NCBI GenBank assembly: GCA_022360015.1
Contig: JAKSDQ010000288.1
Span: forward strand, 1-64,000
Reading direction: 5' to 3'
Origin: Cytophagales bacterium
GTDB lineage: Bacteria; Bacteroidota; Bacteroidia; Cytophagales; Cyclobacteriaceae
Length of the DNA: 64,000 nucleotides
The translations under genes were made by a program, and so were the position numbers. This document shows positions 18,637 to 28,102 of the stretch, piece by piece. Positions within the stretch are counted from its first letter, which is position 1, and each line of letters opens with the position of its first letter. Under the pieces are notes generated by a model. It was not told the DNA's origin. It did not search any database and worked only from the letters and a program-made list of their open reading frames with translations.

Positions 18637-19461
18637 CTACTGCCTGACAAGATCGGGACATTCCCGGTTGACCAGTTCCTGCATGTCTTCATCAAACTTA
18701 GCCAAATACAGCGTTTTCACTTTGCGGAGTTGCTCAAGGGTAATCCCTGTGGTATTTCTTAAATCGGCGCGGTACAAATTGGCATCAGTAAAATCAGCAC
18801 CGGTAAGATAAGCACCCTTTAAATCCGCTTCCATCATAAAAGCACTCCTGAAATCTGCTTTTATCAAAAATGCGTTGGTAAGACTGGCCTTGATCAAAAA
18901 TGCATCAGTAAACTTGGCACCGCTGGCATAAGCGCTGTTCAGCTTGCTTTGATTGAGCGTTGCTGCTTCGAGATTGGTCTGGTTAAGCCTGGCTTCCTCG
19001 AGATTAGCTTCAATGAGGTTAGCGCCGTTGAGATTGGCAGAGTTTAAGTTGGATCTTTTTAAAATTACATAATTCAGATTGGTTCTTGCAAGATAGCAGT
19101 TAACCAGGTTGATATTATATATATGATGTCTGTTCAACCGCTTGATATTACCCACATTTCTGAAAGCTGCTTCATCGGATTCCCACAGTCTGAAGTCATC
19201 GATCTCATCTTTATATGTTCTGATTCTCAACCGCTTTTCACCACTTTTGTTTAACCAGAAAATCAATATACCGATCACCAGGATATCGAACAGCATACCA
19301 TGGGCCTCAGCCAATACGTTCAGATAAAATTCCTCAAAATCGTGAATATAAAAACGCAGACTCAGCCCTATGACCAATAAGGTCAACAGCAGAAAAACCA
19401 GGAAGGAGGTGAGTATTGGTTTCTCAATTATGCTCTCGAAAACTCTCCTTATTTTACCCAT
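18637..19461 (-). CDS. membrane-anchored pentapeptide-repeat protein
   Basis: About 274 residues from the ATG used here; a TTG 24 codons upstream extends the frame but is less likely. Two hydrophobic segments (PILTSFLVFLLLTLLVIGL and AHGMLFDILVIGILIFWL) lie in the first 75 residues. They are followed by about 24 tandem pentapeptides of the A(D/N)LxX type (for example LNSANLNGANLIEANLEEA), expected to fold as a right-handed quadrilateral beta-helix facing the cytoplasm. A short C-terminal tail with RECPDLVRQ follows. The fold is known in gyrase-protecting and scaffold proteins; the partner here is unknown. It is convergent with the helical-repeat gene. Confidence 0.88.
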   Translation of the reverse strand: MGKIRRVFESIIEKPILTSFLVFLLLTLLVIGLSLRFYIHDFEEFYLNVLAEAHGMLFDILVIGILIFWLNKSGEKRLRIRTYKDEIDDFRLWESDEAAFRNVGNIKRLNRHHIYNINLVNCYLARTNLNYVILKRSNLNSANLNGANLIEANLEEARLNQTNLEAATLNQSKLNSAYASGAKFTDAFLIKASLTNAFLIKADFRSAFMMEADLKGAYLTGADFTDANLYRADLRNTTGITLEQLRKVKTLYLAKFDEDMQELVNRECPDLVRQ

Positions 19462-19649
19462 ATATAAGCTAAGACATTCTTTCAGATATATAATCCCAAT
19501 CAAGCACCTAAAATTAGAAGAATGAGAAGGCAATAAATATTCAATAACCGGTATAAAATTACATTAACAACGTATCCGGGATATTTTCAGATAACACCGG
19601 ATATCGATGGGTGATTTGTGCAGGTCAGCAATTGTGAAGGTGTTTGCTT

Positions 19650-20600
19650 TTAGAAAGAAAGCTTCCTGATTTTTTCAAATAACACCTGGCTTATCTTCAT
19701 ATATGATTCATAGGTCCAACCTCCGACATGAGGAGTAAGCAACACATTTTCAGCATTTTTAAAAAAATCCAGTAAATCTTCTTCTCTGGCGCTGAGCGAT
19801 TTTCTCTTTTCAAATTCATGCACATCAAGGGCAGCTCCCAGGATTTTGCCCCCTAACAATTGTATTTTCAGATTATCAAGGGGCAAAATTTCACCTCTGG
19901 CAGTATTTATAATATAAATATTCTTCTTGAAACCCGAGATAAACTCCGCATTCACCATAGTATTTGTCTCCTCCGTTAAAGGCACATGAAGGCTCAGAAT
20001 GTCACATTCATCAAAAATATTTTGTAAAGAAGCCTCCCTGACAAGTTCATTAGAAAAGCCGGTTTTATATTTATCATAGGCCAGAACCTTACAGCCAAAA
20101 CCCCTTAACCTTTTCGCAAAAGCCTGTCCCATATAACCAAAGCCTATGAGACCTAATGTTTTACCGGCTATCTCCACCCCCCTGTTGATTTCCCTGTTCC
20201 AGACCCCGCCGCGTATTTGCCGATGGGCTATATGGATTTTATTTAACAGGCACAGCAACAGCCCAAGGCAATGTTCAGCCAGGGCATCCCTGTTACCCTC
20301 CGGTGCATTGATGATGACAATGTTTCGTTCAGTGGCCTGTTCCACATTGATTTGATCCAGACCAGCACCTGCCCTCGCAATAAATTTTAACCTTGTGGCA
20401 GCATCAAAAAAAGCTTCATCCAGATGGGTTTTACTACGGACAATAATACCATCGTATTTGCCTATTGTTGCCAGGATCTCCTCCCTTTTGATGTCGGGCC
20501 TGTAATCTACCGAATATCCCAGATCCTGCAGTCCCGGAATGATAGCGGTATGGATGTCATCTATTATAAGGCATGTCCTTTTCATACTTACTGATTTCAT
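19650..20600 (-). CDS. D-2-hydroxyacid dehydrogenase family protein
   Basis: NAD(P)-dependent dehydrogenase of 316 residues similar in layout to phosphoglycerate dehydrogenase lacking an ACT domain. The Rossmann motif is GLIGFGYMGQAFAKRL. The catalytic Arg is in TARGE and the catalytic His in TPHVGGWT; the acidic partner is expected in LDVHEFEK. Substrate could be 3-phosphoglycerate or another 2-hydroxyacid; no other serine-synthesis gene is adjacent. Either of the first two Met codons (six residues apart) could start it. It lies 18 bp after mgtE and is probably co-transcribed with rsmA and mgtE. Confidence 0.87.
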   Translation of the reverse strand: MKSVSMKRTCLIIDDIHTAIIPGLQDLGYSVDYRPDIKREEILATIGKYDGIIVRSKTHLDEAFFDAATRLKFIARAGAGLDQINVEQATERNIVIINAPEGNRDALAEHCLGLLLCLLNKIHIAHRQIRGGVWNREINRGVEIAGKTLGLIGFGYMGQAFAKRLRGFGCKVLAYDKYKTGFSNELVREASLQNIFDECDILSLHVPLTEETNTMVNAEFISGFKKNIYIINTARGEILPLDNLKIQLLGGKILGAALDVHEFEKRKSLSAREEDLLDFFKNAENVLLTPHVGGWTYESYMKISQVLFEKIRKLSF

Positions 20601-20618
20601 AAATCCTGATTGGGAGCG

Positions 20619-21989
20619 TTAAATGGTATAAAACAAACGTACAACAACTAAATATACCCCTAACCCCAGAATGTCATTGGCGGTAGTGATGAAAGGGCCG
20701 GAAGCAAGGGCTGGATTGATATTAAACCTATTTAACAGCAACGGAGTGGCAGTGCCCATAAAAGAGGCCAGCAATACCACACAAAAAAGGGCTATGGAAA
20801 CGACTACCGCAAATTTCAGATTCTCCCATTCCAGGATCCAGTAACTGATGCCCAATACCACAATGCCAAGCACAAGGCCATTGACCAAAGCAACTATCAG
20901 CACTTTAAAAAGCCTCCTCAGCGTAGTTTCCTCAAACACTGAGCGGCTGGCAAGGCTTTGTACAATAATGGATGAAGACTGAATACCAACATTACCCCCT
21001 GTGGCCATGATGAGCGGTATAAAAAGAGCAATTTCAGTAATCCTTCTGATATCTGCTTCAAAAAAACCGATCACTTTAGCTCCCAGTAATCCCCCGAACA
21101 ACCCAAAAATCAGCCAGGGTAGCCGTGCGCGGGTTAACACCCAAAGATTATCATCCTCTTCCACGTCTTCAGATATACCCGACATGATTTGCCGCTCCTG
21201 TTCAGCGCTTTCCGTAATAACGTCTACAATATCGTCGATGGTAATCCTCCCTACCAGCTTGCCTTGCAGGTTGACCACAGGAACAGCAACCAGATCATAT
21301 TTTTGCATCAAGGACGCTACCTCGGTATCTTCCATAAAGGTCTGTACCGAAATAATGTCATCGGAATATATATCAGCTATTCTGGTTGCATCGTCGGAGA
21401 GTATAATCTTTTTCAAAGAAACCCTGCCCAACAGCTTATCCCGGTCGTCCACCACGTACATTGAATAAATCTTTTCCACATTTCCCGCCTGGCGCCTTAT
21501 TTCATCGATACATTGGATCACTGTCCAGTTAATATTGGCTTTGATTAGCTCCTTGGCCATCAATCCTCCCGCCGTATCTTCTTCATACCTTAGTAAATCC
21601 AACAGGTAGGACACTTTTTCTTCATGATCAAGGCCGGCAATGATCTTTTCCCGGTCTTTGACAGGAAGCTCATTGAGAATGTCTGCCCCATCGTCAGAAT
21701 CTATGATGGCAATGTATTTTGCGATTTCTTCCGGCCCGAAAACTTTTAAAAACTCCTTTCTTGTGTCATTGTCAAGATCGCTGATAATCTGGGCGCCTAC
21801 CCAGGTATCTAGCTGATCCAGTACATATTTGGACTCTTCAGCATTAAATGCTTCCAAAACTGCCGATATATCGGCGGGATTTACACCTTCCATAGTTTCC
21901 CGGACAAAGGCTCCGTCATCTTGTTCAATAGCCAGCTTTAATTTCTCGAGATATTCCTTAGAAAGTTCAAATTGCACAGATAGGCTCAA
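20619..21989 (-). CDS. mgtE: magnesium transporter MgtE
   Basis: Mg2+ channel/transporter of 456 residues. An N-terminal superhelical MgtE_N domain (about 20-130) contains the repeated LLxxLPxxDRxxIxxGLD pattern. A tandem CBS pair follows (about 135-255, including VVDDRDKLLGRVSL and VVNLQGKLVGRITIDDIVDV), then a five-helix membrane domain with the pore motif MATGGNVGIQSSS. In characterised homologues, Mg2+ bound to the CBS and N domains closes the pore. Its ATG overlaps the stop of rsmA by the 4-base ATGA, so the two are translationally coupled. Confidence 0.96.
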   Translation of the reverse strand: MSLSVQFELSKEYLEKLKLAIEQDDGAFVRETMEGVNPADISAVLEAFNAEESKYVLDQLDTWVGAQIISDLDNDTRKEFLKVFGPEEIAKYIAIIDSDDGADILNELPVKDREKIIAGLDHEEKVSYLLDLLRYEEDTAGGLMAKELIKANINWTVIQCIDEIRRQAGNVEKIYSMYVVDDRDKLLGRVSLKKIILSDDATRIADIYSDDIISVQTFMEDTEVASLMQKYDLVAVPVVNLQGKLVGRITIDDIVDVITESAEQERQIMSGISEDVEEDDNLWVLTRARLPWLIFGLFGGLLGAKVIGFFEADIRRITEIALFIPLIMATGGNVGIQSSSIIVQSLASRSVFEETTLRRLFKVLIVALVNGLVLGIVVLGISYWILEWENLKFAVVVSIALFCVVLLASFMGTATPLLLNRFNINPALASGPFITTANDILGLGVYLVVVRLFYTI

Positions 21990-22762
21990 GATTCCTCGAT
22001 TTTTTGAGTTAGGGAAATAAATTGATCAACAGAAAGTTGCTCGGCCCTTTTATCCAAAATAGAAAGGTCACGAATTTTCTCCGGCAAATTTATCCTTTTT
22101 AAAGCGTTCCGCAATGTTTTTCGCCGATTTTGAAATCCTGCTTTTACCAGCTTTTTAAAGAGATCCTCATCACATGGTAATTGCACCACCTCGTTTCTTT
22201 GAAAACGCAATACGGCCGACCGGACTTTCGGTGGGGGTTGGAATACATCGGGCTCCACAACAAATAAATAGTCTACATGATAAAAAGCCTGAAGTAACAC
22301 ACTGAGAATGCCATACACCTTACTGCCAGGTGGAGAAGCAATCCTTTTGGCCACTTCGTGTTGCACCATACAAACCACTTCCGGAATTTGGTTTTTGAAC
22401 GCCAGAATCCTGAAAAAAATCTGGGACGAAATATTATAGGGGAAGTTTCCAATGATCCCAAATTTATTTTGAAAAACGGTCGCTGGATTCCATTTCAAAA
22501 AATCCCCCTGAATGACCCGTTCCTTCAACCCTGGAAAGTGTTGTTCGAGGTATTTGACAGAATCCCTGTCTATATCGATTACATAGGTATTCACCTCCGC
22601 CCTTTTTAGAAGAAAACCAGTTAAAACACCCATACCAGGCCCAATTTCCAGGATATCCTGATAAGGTGGCAAAAAAGTAAGGGCATTGACGATGTTTTCC
22701 GCTACCTGTAAGTCCTTTAAAAAATGTTGCCCTAAATACTTTTTCGGCCTCACTTTAGTCAT
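21986..22762 (-). CDS. rsmA: 16S rRNA (adenine1518/1519-N6) dimethyltransferase
   Basis: KsgA/RsmA adds two methyl groups to each of two adjacent adenines in helix 45 of 16S rRNA. From the ATG chosen here (MTKVRPKKYLGQHFL, the standard family opening) it has 258 residues. The frame can be extended 18 codons upstream, but that part has no family match. SAM motif I is LEIGPGMGVLTG and the catalytic motif IV is GNFPYN. The C-terminal part with QNRRKTLRNAL is the family's helical domain. It is divergent from pdxA. Confidence 0.96.
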   Translation of the reverse strand: MTKVRPKKYLGQHFLKDLQVAENIVNALTFLPPYQDILEIGPGMGVLTGFLLKRAEVNTYVIDIDRDSVKYLEQHFPGLKERVIQGDFLKWNPATVFQNKFGIIGNFPYNISSQIFFRILAFKNQIPEVVCMVQHEVAKRIASPPGSKVYGILSVLLQAFYHVDYLFVVEPDVFQPPPKVRSAVLRFQRNEVVQLPCDEDLFKKLVKAGFQNRRKTLRNALKRINLPEKIRDLSILDKRAEQLSVDQFISLTQKIEES

Positions 22763-22845
22763 ATTATCCAAATCTCTATAAATTGCAAACCAAATTCTAA
22801 GGTAATAATATTTCAATAGACGGTTTAACTTTCAATTTTGATAAA

Positions 22846-23892
22846 ATGGATAAAACTGCACAAACAGTCAATAAAAACAAGCCTGTAATTGGCATTACCA
22901 TAGGTGACCTCAATGGCATCGGCGCGGAGATAATCATTAAATCCCTGGCTGATAACAGGTTGCTGAAAATGGTAACACCTGTTGTTTACGGCTCGACAAA
23001 AGTTTTATCTTATTACAGGAAAATAATGGGCCTCGAGCCATTTAATCACCATCCTGTCAACAATAATTTTGATATACACACAAAAAAAATCAATGTGAAA
23101 AATTGCTGGCAGGAAACCGTTGAGCTAAAACCCGGCCAGGTTACTTCCGAAGGTGGAAAATATGCCTACCTGGCCCTTGAAGCCGCCACGAATGACCTGA
23201 AAGAAGGAAAAATACAAGCTCTGGTCACGGCGCCCATCAATAAAAAGAACATTCAGAGTGAAAGTTTTAATTTTGTCGGACATACCGAATACCTTACCAG
23301 TAAATTCAATTCTGACAACGAAGACAGTCTGATGTTACTGGTGAGTGATCAGTTAAGAATCGGCGTGGTAACCAGTCATATCCCCCTGGGTGATGTCAAA
23401 AAAAACCTTACCAAAGAGGTGGTTGACAGTAAAATCAACCTCCTGCATAAAAGCCTGAAAAAGGATTTTGGCATCTCGAAACCCAAGATTGCCGTGCTGG
23501 GTCTCAATCCCCATGCGGGAGAAGACGGACTGCTGGGGGGTGAAGAAGGAGAGATCATCACCCCGGCTATCAATGCGTGCAAAAAAAAGGGGAGCCTTGT
23601 CTTCGGACCATTTCCGGCCGACGGTTTTTTTGGAAAAATGGAGCATAAAAAGTACGATGCGGTCATGGCCATGTACCATGACCAGGGTCTGATCCCATTT
23701 AAGACACTGGCCTTTGATGAGGGTGTAAATTATACAGCCGGACTTCCGGTGGTAAGAACCTCGCCTGACCACGGAACCGCCTATAGTATTGCCGGAAAAA
23801 ATAAAGCCAGTGAAGACTCTATGTTACACGCCTTGTTTTTAGCACTTGACATTACCAAAAAAAGAATGGAAGGTGCTGCAACGGTTAATTGA
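22846..23892 (+). CDS. pdxA: 4-hydroxythreonine-4-phosphate dehydrogenase
   Basis: NAD-dependent enzyme of the DXP-dependent pyridoxal phosphate pathway. The 348 residues match family length. Visible motifs are GITIGDLNGIGAEI at the N-terminus, ALVTAPINKKNI, FVGHTEYL with a metal-binding His, LGLNPHAGEDGLLG, and AMYHDQGLIPFK plus PVVRTSPDHGTAYSIAGK near the C-terminus with the other metal and substrate ligands. It is transcribed divergently from rsmA with an 83-bp shared promoter region. Confidence 0.96.
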   Translation: MDKTAQTVNKNKPVIGITIGDLNGIGAEIIIKSLADNRLLKMVTPVVYGSTKVLSYYRKIMGLEPFNHHPVNNNFDIHTKKINVKNCWQETVELKPGQVTSEGGKYAYLALEAATNDLKEGKIQALVTAPINKKNIQSESFNFVGHTEYLTSKFNSDNEDSLMLLVSDQLRIGVVTSHIPLGDVKKNLTKEVVDSKINLLHKSLKKDFGISKPKIAVLGLNPHAGEDGLLGGEEGEIITPAINACKKKGSLVFGPFPADGFFGKMEHKKYDAVMAMYHDQGLIPFKTLAFDEGVNYTAGLPVVRTSPDHGTAYSIAGKNKASEDSMLHALFLALDITKKRMEGAATVN

Positions 23893-23939
23893 GTTGCCAG
23901 GTAGCTCATATTATTTTTTTAAAATTATAATTATCTTTT

Positions 23940-23947
23940 TAAATTTG
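23940..23947 (+). promoter_or_regulatory. candidate -7 element for the DUF177-accC operon
   Basis: TAAATTTG fits the Bacteroidota TAnnTTTG -7 consensus and lies 20 bp before the first gene of the operon. No exact -33 TTTG is seen 19 bp upstream, only a T-rich run, so it is a partial match. Confidence 0.45.
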
Positions 23948-23967
23948 CGGTCTTAATTTCTAAGGGT

Positions 23968-24531
23968 ATGGGAGCGTATGAAGTAAAGAAATTGTACATT
24001 GACATATTTAATTTGCAAAACAAATCCTATGATTATGATTTTGCAATAGACGATCGATTCTTTCAAAGCTTTGACGATAGTTTTATCAACAAAGGTAGGG
24101 CTACAATCAAGGTTTCTCTCAGCAAATCAGAGACTTTTATTGAGGTCAGTATACATATTGATGGCATCGTAGAGCTGACCTGCGACCGGAGCCTGGAAAA
24201 ATTTGATTATCCGGTGGCACTCGATCCTAAGCTGATTTTCAAATTCGGCCATGAGGAAAAGGAACTGGATGATTTTATGATACAAATTACCAGGCAAACC
24301 GAAAGGATTGATTTGGGGCAATATATTTACGAATTCATTAGCCTGGCCTTACCCATGAAAAAACTGCATCCCCGATTTATGGATGCAGAGGAAGATGGGG
24401 ATAGCCTGGTTTATTCGTCCGAAGCCAGTGAATCTGCAGGCGAAGGTGTCGTCGATCCGGAGCAAATGAATGAGGACGATATCGATCCACGATGGAAAAA
24501 ACTAATTGAATTAAAAAATATTAAACGATAA
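23968..24531 (+). CDS. DUF177/YceD family protein
   Basis: 187-residue acidic protein of the DUF177 (YceD) family. It contains the conserved CDRSLEKFDYPV at about 74-85 and an RIDLGQYIYEFISLALPMKKLHP block at about 112-134, corresponding to the family's (L/I)(D/E)LxxxxxExxxLxLPxxPxH. YceD homologues are almost always encoded directly before rpmF and in plants are required for 23S rRNA accumulation; the biochemical role is not settled. The L32 gene starts 12 bp downstream. Confidence 0.92.
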   Translation: MGAYEVKKLYIDIFNLQNKSYDYDFAIDDRFFQSFDDSFINKGRATIKVSLSKSETFIEVSIHIDGIVELTCDRSLEKFDYPVALDPKLIFKFGHEEKELDDFMIQITRQTERIDLGQYIYEFISLALPMKKLHPRFMDAEEDGDSLVYSSEASESAGEGVVDPEQMNEDDIDPRWKKLIELKNIKR

Positions 24532-24543
24532 AATTAAGAAACA

Positions 24544-24735
24544 ATGGCGCATCCTAAAAGAAAAACGTCAAAAGCCAGAAGGGACAAGCGTAGAACACAC
24601 TACAAGGCTACAGAAAAAAACCTTGTGATTTGTCCTGCCACCGGAGAAATGCATTTGCCTCACAGAGCTCATTGGTACGAAGGTAAGCTCTATTACAAAG
24701 GAAAAGTGGTAATGGAAAAAGAGGTATTGGTATAG
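24544..24735 (+). CDS. rpmF: 50S ribosomal protein L32
   Basis: 63 residues beginning [17 protein letters not shown], the standard basic N-terminal arm that threads into the large subunit, then [20 protein letters not shown]. The zinc-ribbon site is degenerate: of the four cysteines of C+ forms only one remains (CPATG), so this is a C-minus type that should not need zinc. It sits between DUF177 and plsX as in many bacteria. Confidence 0.97.
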   Translation: MAHPKRKTSKARRDKRRTHYKATEKNLVICPATGEMHLPHRAHWYEGKLYYKGKVVMEKEVLV

Positions 24736-24739
24736 ATAT

Positions 24740-25681
24740 ATGAGGATTGCCTTAGATGCAATGGGTGGAGATTTTGCCCCTGAAGCCACCCTGGAGGGGG
24801 TAAAGTTAGCCATTGATGAAATGCCGCCCGATTCCCGTATTGTCGTGATTGGTAAAAAGGACATCATCAATCCTTTAATTAGAGAGAAGGGCATAGATGA
24901 CTCCTTACTCGAGGTGTTCAACGCCAACGATGTAATTTACATGGGCGAACATCCGACCAGGGCACTGACACAAAAACCGGAGTCAAGTATTGCCGTAGGT
25001 TTTGGGTTGCTGAAAGAAAAAGTAGTAAATGCCTTTTGCAGTGCCGGAAATACCGGAGCCATGCATGTTGGCGCTATGTTTACTATCAAAACAATCGAGG
25101 GCATTATTCGTCCCGGAATAGCGGGTTTTGTACCTAAGGAAAACGGTGACTATGGTGTCCTCATGGATGTAGGTGCCAACGCCGACTGCAAGCCTGACGT
25201 GCTGGTGCAGTTTGGTGAAATGGGTTCCATATACGCAAAGCACGTTTTTCACATAGACAACCCCAAAGTGGGGTTGATGAATCTGGGCGAAGAAGAACAA
25301 AAAGGCACCTTGCTTACCCAGGCTGCATTTCAGCTTTTTAAACTTGACAAAAAGGTGAACTTCATCGGCAACATCGAGGGAAGAGACGTTTTTAATGATA
25401 AAACGGATGTCATCGTTTGTGATGGTTTCACCGGAAATGTTATTCTGAAATTTGCAGAGTCAATTTATGACTTACTGAAAAAAAGAAATTTACTGGATCC
25501 TTTTTTCGACAAATTTAACTACGAAGCGATTGGTGGCAGTCCTATATTGGGTGTCAATGGTAACGTAATCATAGGGCATGGAGTGTCTAGTCCCACGGCC
25601 ATTAAAAACATGCTGTTACAAGCTCATAAAATGGCAAAATCCAATATACACCTTAAAATTAAAGAGAGTTTGGGAGCCTAA
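24740..25681 (+). CDS. plsX: phosphate acyltransferase PlsX
   Basis: Converts acyl-ACP to acyl-phosphate, the first step of phosphatidic acid synthesis by the PlsX/PlsY route. The 313 residues start with [19 protein letters not shown], the family signature. [31 protein letters not shown] and ICDGFTGNV-like [11 protein letters not shown] follow. It begins 4 bp after rpmF and is followed 127 bp later by fabH. Confidence 0.97.
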   Translation: MRIALDAMGGDFAPEATLEGVKLAIDEMPPDSRIVVIGKKDIINPLIREKGIDDSLLEVFNANDVIYMGEHPTRALTQKPESSIAVGFGLLKEKVVNAFCSAGNTGAMHVGAMFTIKTIEGIIRPGIAGFVPKENGDYGVLMDVGANADCKPDVLVQFGEMGSIYAKHVFHIDNPKVGLMNLGEEEQKGTLLTQAAFQLFKLDKKVNFIGNIEGRDVFNDKTDVIVCDGFTGNVILKFAESIYDLLKKRNLLDPFFDKFNYEAIGGSPILGVNGNVIIGHGVSSPTAIKNMLLQAHKMAKSNIHLKIKESLGA

Positions 25682-25808
25682 AACCTGTAGAACTTAAAGC
25701 CTGAAGGCCTTATGCTGGCACCCTCATTAATTTTATTATTGTAAAAATATTTTTAGTTTACCTTTTAAATGCAAAAATTCTGAGAGGTTTAATTTTAAAA
25801 ATTTAGGA

Positions 25809-26804
25809 ATGAGTAAAATTACTGCCGCTATCAAAGGTATTCACGGCTGGGTCCCTGACTACATTTTGACCAATGAGGAATTAACGACCATGGTCGATAC
25901 CAGTGACGAATGGATTACCACAAGAACCGGAATCAAGGAAAGAAGAATCCTGAAGGGACAGGACCAGGGGACATCGGTGATAGGGGTACATGCTGTAAAG
26001 GGTTTATTGGAAAAAACCGGTACCAGGGCTGAAGATATTGATCTCATCATTTGCGCCACGACTACCCCTGACATGCTTTTTCCAGCCACTGCCAATATCA
26101 TAGCTAACCAGGTGGGGGCGGTGAATGCCTTCAGCTACGATTTGCAGGCAGCGTGCTCAGGATTTCTGTATGCATTAAGTACCGGTGCGCAGTTTATTGA
26201 AACAGGAAAATACCAGAAAATAATAGTGGTGGGTGCTGATAAAATGTCCTCGATCATAGATTACGAAGACAGAACTACCTGTATCATATTCGGAGATGGT
26301 GGAGGGGCTGTACTGTTGGAACCAAGCAAAGAAGGTTATGGTGTGCTGGATTCTATCCTGCGATCCGACGGGTCAGGGGAGCCACATCTGCACATGAAAG
26401 CCGGAGGCAGCAGAAGACCGGCAACCCATCAGACGATTGAAGAAAAGCAGCATTTCGTATATCAGGAAGGCGCGGCAGTTTTTAAATTTGCTGTGATCAA
26501 CATGGCAGACGTTTCGGCCGAAATCATGGAAAAAAATAACCTGAAACCCGAAGATGTTTCCTGGTTGGTACCACATCAGGCCAACAAGCGAATCATCGAT
26601 GCAACTGCCAATAGAATGGGCATTACCAATGGAAAAGTAATGTTAAATATCCACAGATATGGAAACACCACCAGTGGTACCATACCACTTTGCCTCTTTG
26701 ACTATGAATCCAATCTTAAAAAAGGGGATAATCTAATACTTTCAGCCTTTGGTGGCGGCTTCACATGGGGCTCAGTATACTTAAAATGGGGCTATGACAC
26801 TTAA
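25809..26804 (+). CDS. fabH: 3-oxoacyl-ACP synthase III (KAS III)
   Basis: Starts fatty-acid chains by condensing an acyl-CoA primer with malonyl-ACP. The 331 residues carry the catalytic triad Cys116 (DLQAACSGF), His256 (PHQANKRI) and Asn286 (RYGNTTSGT). The N-terminal TRTGIKERR and C-terminal [17 protein letters not shown] are family typical. Primer preference (acetyl or branched) cannot be read. The gene follows plsX in the operon; 154 bp precede efp. Confidence 0.97.
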   Translation: MSKITAAIKGIHGWVPDYILTNEELTTMVDTSDEWITTRTGIKERRILKGQDQGTSVIGVHAVKGLLEKTGTRAEDIDLIICATTTPDMLFPATANIIANQVGAVNAFSYDLQAACSGFLYALSTGAQFIETGKYQKIIVVGADKMSSIIDYEDRTTCIIFGDGGGAVLLEPSKEGYGVLDSILRSDGSGEPHLHMKAGGSRRPATHQTIEEKQHFVYQEGAAVFKFAVINMADVSAEIMEKNNLKPEDVSWLVPHQANKRIIDATANRMGITNGKVMLNIHRYGNTTSGTIPLCLFDYESNLKKGDNLILSAFGGGFTWGSVYLKWGYDT

Positions 26805-26958
26805 TTGATCACCTAACAAATCAAAGAAAATTACCTTGTAAAATATTTTTAATATTTCTTAAATATTACTTTATTTCTTTTGATAGAATTTCTGAAAAAA
26901 TGGATAGGGATGTTTCATTTGTCTATTTGATTTGTAACTTAGCTTAAATTTATTTTAA

Positions 26959-27522
26959 ATGGCAACAACTGCAGATTTTAGGAATGGTTTGTGTATTGAA
27001 TTCAATCAGGATTTATATACGATTGTCGAATTTCAACACGTAAAACCAGGAAAGGGACCGGCTTTTGTCAGAACAAAGCTGAAAAGTCTGAATACCGGAA
27101 AAGTTATAGAAAATACCTTTAACGCCGGGGTAAAAGTTACCACCGCCAGGATTGAACGCAGGCCACATCAATTTCTGTACAAAGACGATCTCGGATTTCA
27201 CTTCATGGATAGTAGCACCTTTGAACAGGTCACACTTCAAAAAGAGTTGATTAGTGCCCATGAATTGATGAAAGACGGACAGGAAGTGGAAATACTATTC
27301 CACGCGGAAACGGAGAGTCCGCTTAACTGTGATTTACCACCATTTGTAACGTTGAAAATCACCTATACGGAACCAGGGCTGAAAGGAGACACCGCCACCA
27401 ATGCTACCAAGCCCGCGACACTCGAAACCGGTGCCGAAATCCAGGTACCACTTTTTATAGATCAGGACGAGGTTATTAAAGTAGATACAAGAACAGGTTC
27501 CTACTCGGAACGCGTAAAATAA
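26959..27522 (+). CDS. efp: translation elongation factor P
   Basis: Relieves ribosomes stalled on proline runs. The 187 residues have the three beta-barrel domains of EF-P: an N-terminal KOW-like domain with the tip loop [10 protein letters not shown], where Lys32 occupies the position that is modified or left bare in different lineages; a central OB domain; and the C-terminal domain ending [24 protein letters not shown]. No modification enzyme gene (epmA, earP or ymfI type) is nearby. accB begins 6 bp downstream. Confidence 0.97.
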   Translation: MATTADFRNGLCIEFNQDLYTIVEFQHVKPGKGPAFVRTKLKSLNTGKVIENTFNAGVKVTTARIERRPHQFLYKDDLGFHFMDSSTFEQVTLQKELISAHELMKDGQEVEILFHAETESPLNCDLPPFVTLKITYTEPGLKGDTATNATKPATLETGAEIQVPLFIDQDEVIKVDTRTGSYSERVK

Positions 27523-27527
27523 GTATT

Positions 27528-28028
27528 ATGAAAGCGAAAGAATTACAAGACCTATTAGATTTCATTGCAAAGTCCGGGCTTGATGAGGTAAATATAGAAA
27601 CTGAAGAATACAAGATCAAAGTCAGAAAAACCGCAGAACCCAAAACAAGAATTATAGAAACCAGCGCAGCAGCAACCACTTCGGTACCGCCTGCACAAAA
27701 CCATGTGGCCCCTGCCCCCGCTCCGGAAAGTGAGACTCAACCAGCCGCACCAAAGCCGGAGGCTGTTGAACAAGGGGGCCAAAGTAATTATATCACTATA
27801 AAATCACCCATGATCGGTACATTTTACCGGTCCGCAAATCCTGACTCCGACGCTTTTGTCAACGTAGGTGATAAAGTAGCTACCGGACAGACGGTGTGCA
27901 TCGTGGAGGCCATGAAGCTTTTTAATGAAATTGAATCGGAAGTATCGGGAACCGTAGTTAAAATTTTGATTGAAAATGCCTCTCCGGTAGAATATGATCA
28001 ACCGCTTTTCCTTATCGACCCTTCTTAA
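27528..28028 (+). CDS. accB: acetyl-CoA carboxylase biotin carboxyl carrier protein
   Basis: Carries the biotin that shuttles carboxyl groups from AccC to the carboxyltransferase. In the 166 residues, an N-terminal helical segment (about 1-45) is followed by an Ala/Pro-rich mobile linker (about 50-85) and the biotinyl domain with [12 protein letters not shown]; the biotinylated Lys is residue 130. It lies between efp and accC, 74 bp before the latter. Confidence 0.97.
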   Translation: MKAKELQDLLDFIAKSGLDEVNIETEEYKIKVRKTAEPKTRIIETSAAATTSVPPAQNHVAPAPAPESETQPAAPKPEAVEQGGQSNYITIKSPMIGTFYRSANPDSDAFVNVGDKVATGQTVCIVEAMKLFNEIESEVSGTVVKILIENASPVEYDQPLFLIDPS

Positions 28029-28102
28029 ATCAAGAAGCCTTTATCAGTTTATAGGCCGGTTCAATGCATTGGCCGTAGTGTAATTGTAAAAAGAATTATA
28101 AG

